From positions 62,001 to 126,000 of the forward strand of contig NZ_WUWM01000020.1 in NCBI RefSeq assembly GCF_009846885.1: a DNA stretch of 64,000 nt, given 5' to 3'. Source of the DNA: Paenibacillus puerhi (lineage in GTDB: Bacteria; Bacillota; Bacilli; Paenibacillales; NBRC-103111). The first letter of the stretch is position 1. Each line of letters starts with the position of its first letter. The notes beneath the pieces are model-generated. The model saw nothing but the letters and a program-made list of their open reading frames with translations, had not been told where the DNA came from and searched no databases. Shown here piece after piece: positions 61,844 to 64,000 of this stretch. The position numbers and the translations under genes were made by a program.

Positions 61844-62718
61844 AGGCCGAACAGCACCTCCAGCGCAATGGCGACGCCGTCTTCCTCATGAGACAGCGTG
61901 ACGAACTTCGCCGCCCGCTTCAGCTCCTCCACGGCATTGCCCATCGCCACGCCAAGCCCGGTCGCAGCGAGCATATCGAGATCATTGTAGCTGTCCCCGA
62001 AGCTGACGATGTCGTCCGGATCGATTCCGAGCAGAGCGGCCACCGCCAGCACGCCCTTGCCCTTCGAGGTTTCGCCCGGCAGCAGCTGAAGCTGCCAGAC
62101 GTCATCGAACCAGGGGATCAGCACATGGTCGAACTGCCGGCCGTACCTCGAGCGGGTATGCTGCAATACCTCCTCCAGCTGCTTGCGTCCGCCCATGATC
62201 AGCAGCGAGGTCGGTTCCTCCTCGGTATCCGAGAACGCCCCGAGCTGCTTCAAGGGAACGCCAAGCTCGGCGGAAAATCTTTCGCTCCATGGATGCCGGC
62301 CCGTTAACAGCACCTCATCGTCGCAGTTCCAATGCACGACCAGCCCTTTGAGCAGCGCCTGCGCGACGGCAAGCCGCACCGCGGGCAGCGGCACCGTCTT
62401 GTGCACATAAACGGTGTCGTTGCCCGAGTGCTTGACAAGCGCCCCGTTATGCGACACGACAATGCCGGGAATGCCCAGCAGCTCGGCATGCTCCCTCACG
62501 GCGCCCATCATCCGCCCTGTCGCCAGCAGCACGGTTATCCCGCGGGCGGCGACACCCTGGAGCGCTCGGATGGTGCGATCGGACAGCCGGTGGTCGCGAC
62601 CGAGCAGCGTGCCGTCCATGTCGCATGCCACAAGCTTATAGCCTCCGGGCTTGCGCAGAAGCAGACGGGACAGCTCATTGCCAAGTACAGGATGTTTCTC
62701 CTGTGACACCTGGCTCAT
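61840..62718 (-). CDS. Cof-type HAD superfamily phosphatase
   Basis: Sugar-phosphatase-like enzyme of 292 residues. Motif I ACDMDGTLLGRDHRLS (D33 nucleophile, D35 acid), motif II LLATGRMMGAVR, Lys in GETSKGKGVLAVAALLG and motif IV GDSYNDLDMLAATGLGVAMGNA. The Cof class has a large cap and dephosphorylates sugar phosphates or flavin/pyridoxal derivatives. Its start overlaps the ACP gene stop and its stop overlaps the malonyltransferase start, each by four bases. A role on a phosphorylated acyl group is speculative. Confidence 0.92.
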   Translation of the reverse strand: MSQVSQEKHPVLGNELSRLLLRKPGGYKLVACDMDGTLLGRDHRLSDRTIRALQGVAARGITVLLATGRMMGAVREHAELLGIPGIVVSHNGALVKHSGNDTVYVHKTVPLPAVRLAVAQALLKGLVVHWNCDDEVLLTGRHPWSERFSAELGVPLKQLGAFSDTEEEPTSLLIMGGRKQLEEVLQHTRSRYGRQFDHVLIPWFDDVWQLQLLPGETSKGKGVLAVAALLGIDPDDIVSFGDSYNDLDMLAATGLGVAMGNAVEELKRAAKFVTLSHEEDGVAIALEVLFGL

Positions 62719-62984
62719 CGGACGCCTCCCTGCTCCACATATCGGAACGCATCCCCGACCGTTTTCAGACGGCCGGCTTCCGTCGTCGACAGCTTGATCC
62801 CATACTTTTGGCGGAGCAGCATGACGATCTTGACCATATCAACCGAGCTGATGCCCACATCCCGCACCCATTCCGCCTCCGGCGTCAGAAGTCCTTCCTC
62901 CTTTTTCAGCTTGTGCGCCGCCTGGGCCCGAAAATCGGCAAAAGACGGCCGCGATGAATCGATATGCGCTACTTGCTCGCCCAT
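62715..62984 (-). CDS. Acyl carrier protein
   Basis: An 89-residue carrier protein with the motif RDVGISSVDMVKIVMLLRQ; Ser47 should take the 4'-phosphopantetheine arm (D-x-G-x-S-S versus the usual DSL). The helix pattern and acid-rich ends match ACP, but sequence differs from the fatty-acid AcpP, which suits a secondary pathway. It overlaps the hydrolase gene by 16 bases and the HAD gene by four, so it is made in tight stoichiometry with them. Confidence 0.9.
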   Translation of the reverse strand: MGEQVAHIDSSRPSFADFRAQAAHKLKKEEGLLTPEAEWVRDVGISSVDMVKIVMLLRQKYGIKLSTTEAGRLKTVGDAFRYVEQGGVR

Positions 62985-63865
62985 GCGGCTTCCCCCTCTC
63001 TTTCATTCTGTATCTGCAGCGCGCCGTAACCTTCATGAACAGCGGCTAAGAGACTGTCGAGCTGTGCGCCCGCCAAGGTCGGCAGGAACCAATCGACTGT
63101 CAGCTCGAACAGCTCCTCCTTATGGTAGGGGAAGGAATGATGCGCCCCTTCCAGCACGATAAGCCGCTTGTCGGCAGCGGCCTCCGCAGCCGGTACGCTT
63201 CTCTCGAAGGCCGACCGTATCTCGCTAACCGGCACAAGCCCATCCTCCGAACCGTGGATAAGCAGCAGCGGCGTTCGGATGCGTTCCAGCGTTTCCGCCA
63301 GATCGAACCGTCCGGACTCCGCCTGCACGATGGCCGGACCGCAGCTGAACAGCTGCTCGTTGTAGATAAAGTCCGCCTCATCGCCCTCCTCCAGCAGGCT
63401 AAAAGCATCTTCTCCGACCATAGCCGATACGGTGCCGCGCAAATCGGTGAACGGCGCCCAGGCCACCGTCCGGTAAATACGGGCATCCCCCGCCGCTCCG
63501 CGCAAAGCCGTCACAGCTCCCATGCAATGCCCGACGACGCCTATCCGGTCTGGATCGACACCGGCAAACTGCGCCGCCGTAGAGATGGCCGCGTGCAGAT
63601 CTTCCAGCTCCCGATCGAGCGTCAGCTCGGTCAACTCCCCATCGCTATCGCCCGATCCAGCGAAGTCGAAGCGGAATACCGATACGTTCCGTCTGGCCGC
63701 ATAGCGCGCAAACTCGACGAACCTCCGGCTTCCGCCGATTTTGGTGCCTGCAAATCCATGGCATACGATCAGGCAGGGCCGAAGCCCTTCACCCTCGCCA
63801 TGATGCAGCACACCGACCAGCTCCTGATTTCTGCTATTGCGAAACACAACCGCCTCCAGCGCCAT
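62969..63865 (-). CDS. Alpha/beta hydrolase with Cys nucleophile
   Basis: A 298-residue hydrolase. The oxyanion CHGFAGTKIGGS is at about 35-46, the nucleophile elbow is VGHCMGAV with Cys114 where Ser is usual (as in dienelactone-hydrolase-like enzymes), and Asp and His appear in IHGSEDGLVPVSEI and EGAHHSFPYHKEEL. GGGAGGAAG precedes the ATG. It is the first gene with a full view of the operon and is 26 bases after an upstream gene. A thioesterase or acyltransferase role on ACP-bound acyl groups is an inference. Confidence 0.85.
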   Translation of the reverse strand: MALEAVVFRNSRNQELVGVLHHGEGEGLRPCLIVCHGFAGTKIGGSRRFVEFARYAARRNVSVFRFDFAGSGDSDGELTELTLDRELEDLHAAISTAAQFAGVDPDRIGVVGHCMGAVTALRGAAGDARIYRTVAWAPFTDLRGTVSAMVGEDAFSLLEEGDEADFIYNEQLFSCGPAIVQAESGRFDLAETLERIRTPLLLIHGSEDGLVPVSEIRSAFERSVPAAEAAADKRLIVLEGAHHSFPYHKEELFELTVDWFLPTLAGAQLDSLLAAVHEGYGALQIQNEREGEAAWASK

Positions 63866-63891
63866 GATGGCTTCCTCCCGTGTTCTTTTTT

Positions 63892-64000
63892 TTAGAAGTT
63901 ATCTCTAAGCTTTTCACCGTGTTTGTAAATTCGACTTGAACCCACGCGCACTTCAAGATGCCTGTATGCGGCGAAAGCTATCTCCCCAGCGAATAATGCT
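63892..64000 (-). CDS. C-terminal end of an upstream operon gene, unidentified
   Basis: An open frame comes in from the right edge and stops at 63892. The visible 36 codons read ALFAGEIAFAAYRHLEVRVG and SSRIYKHGEKLRDNF. Codon use is host-like and the stop is 26 bases from the hydrolase start, so it is very probably the preceding gene of the same operon. Too little is visible to name a family. Confidence 0.6.
   Translation of the reverse strand, partial: ALFAGEIAFAAYRHLEVRVGSSRIYKHGEKLRDNF

Overview
The window looks like chromosome of a GC-rich, low-copy-plasticity Firmicute of the Paenibacillaceae (Paenibacillus or a close relative). The reasons are strong GGAGG-type ribosome sites with frequent GTG/TTG starts, YesM/YesN two-component pairs next to LplABC-type sugar transporters, lipobox substrate-binding proteins, many Gfo/Idh/MocA oxidoreductases beside AraC regulators, MotAB, a YtoI-type CBS/DRTGG protein, OhrR and a catabolite-repression (cre) site. 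No rRNA or tRNA genes and no CRISPR array were recognised.

Layout. 1-1153: partial sugar oxidoreductase. 1.6-6.3 kb: efflux operon (TetR, HlyD, ABC-2 permease, TolC-like) that lacks its own ATPase. 6.4-8.0 kb: OhrR and an aldose 1-epimerase. 8.5-10.1 kb: flagellar stator MotAB. 10.2-13.7 kb: biotin ECF transporter, with bioY divergent from an ATPase gene and an unusual ATPase-EcfT fusion, and a BirA operator between them. 13.8-20.1 kb: YesN-YesM-LplB-LplC-binding-protein sugar operon with promoter and cre site. 20.3-23.4 kb: sugar isomerase, oxidoreductase and divergent AraC regulator. 23.4-26.6 kb: AT-richer island of decayed genes (chemoreceptor fragment, twice-frameshifted secreted protein with a small membrane partner, membrane-protein remnant, IS110 remnant) and a CPBP protease. 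26.7-29.7 kb: AraC regulator and two oxidoreductases. 29.8-32.2 kb: WG-repeat/DUF3298 protein broken by one frameshift. 32.4-34.7 kb: AI-2E family exporter and a secreted repeat protein. 34.7-35.7 kb: non-coding repeats. 35.7-38.8 kb: two more oxidoreductases and an AraC regulator. 39.0-42.7 kb: YtoI-like, CoaA, AzoR and a SpoIIAA-like protein.

42.8-51.2 kb is one long reverse-strand galactose/ribose-type block: YesN, YesM, an extra sugar-binding lipoprotein (probably a sensor subunit), then MglB, MglA and MglC. 51.4-58.0 kb is a six-gene operon (argininosuccinate-lyase-superfamily enzyme, amidohydrolase, ABC binding protein, two permeases, LmbE-type deacetylase). It is driven by a near-consensus promoter and preceded by a leader with an intrinsic terminator, so it is probably attenuated by an unknown ligand. 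58.2-59.8 kb holds an MFS exporter and a MerR regulator.

60.0-64.0 kb (continuing off the right edge) is a tightly overlapping reverse-strand operon: an unknown gene end, an alpha/beta hydrolase with a Cys nucleophile, an acyl carrier protein, a Cof-type HAD phosphatase, a malonyl transferase, a tandem tautomerase and a DUF1330 protein. It looks like a small acyl-thioester pathway and is, with the attenuated lyase operon and the biotin ECF fusion, the most interesting part of the window.
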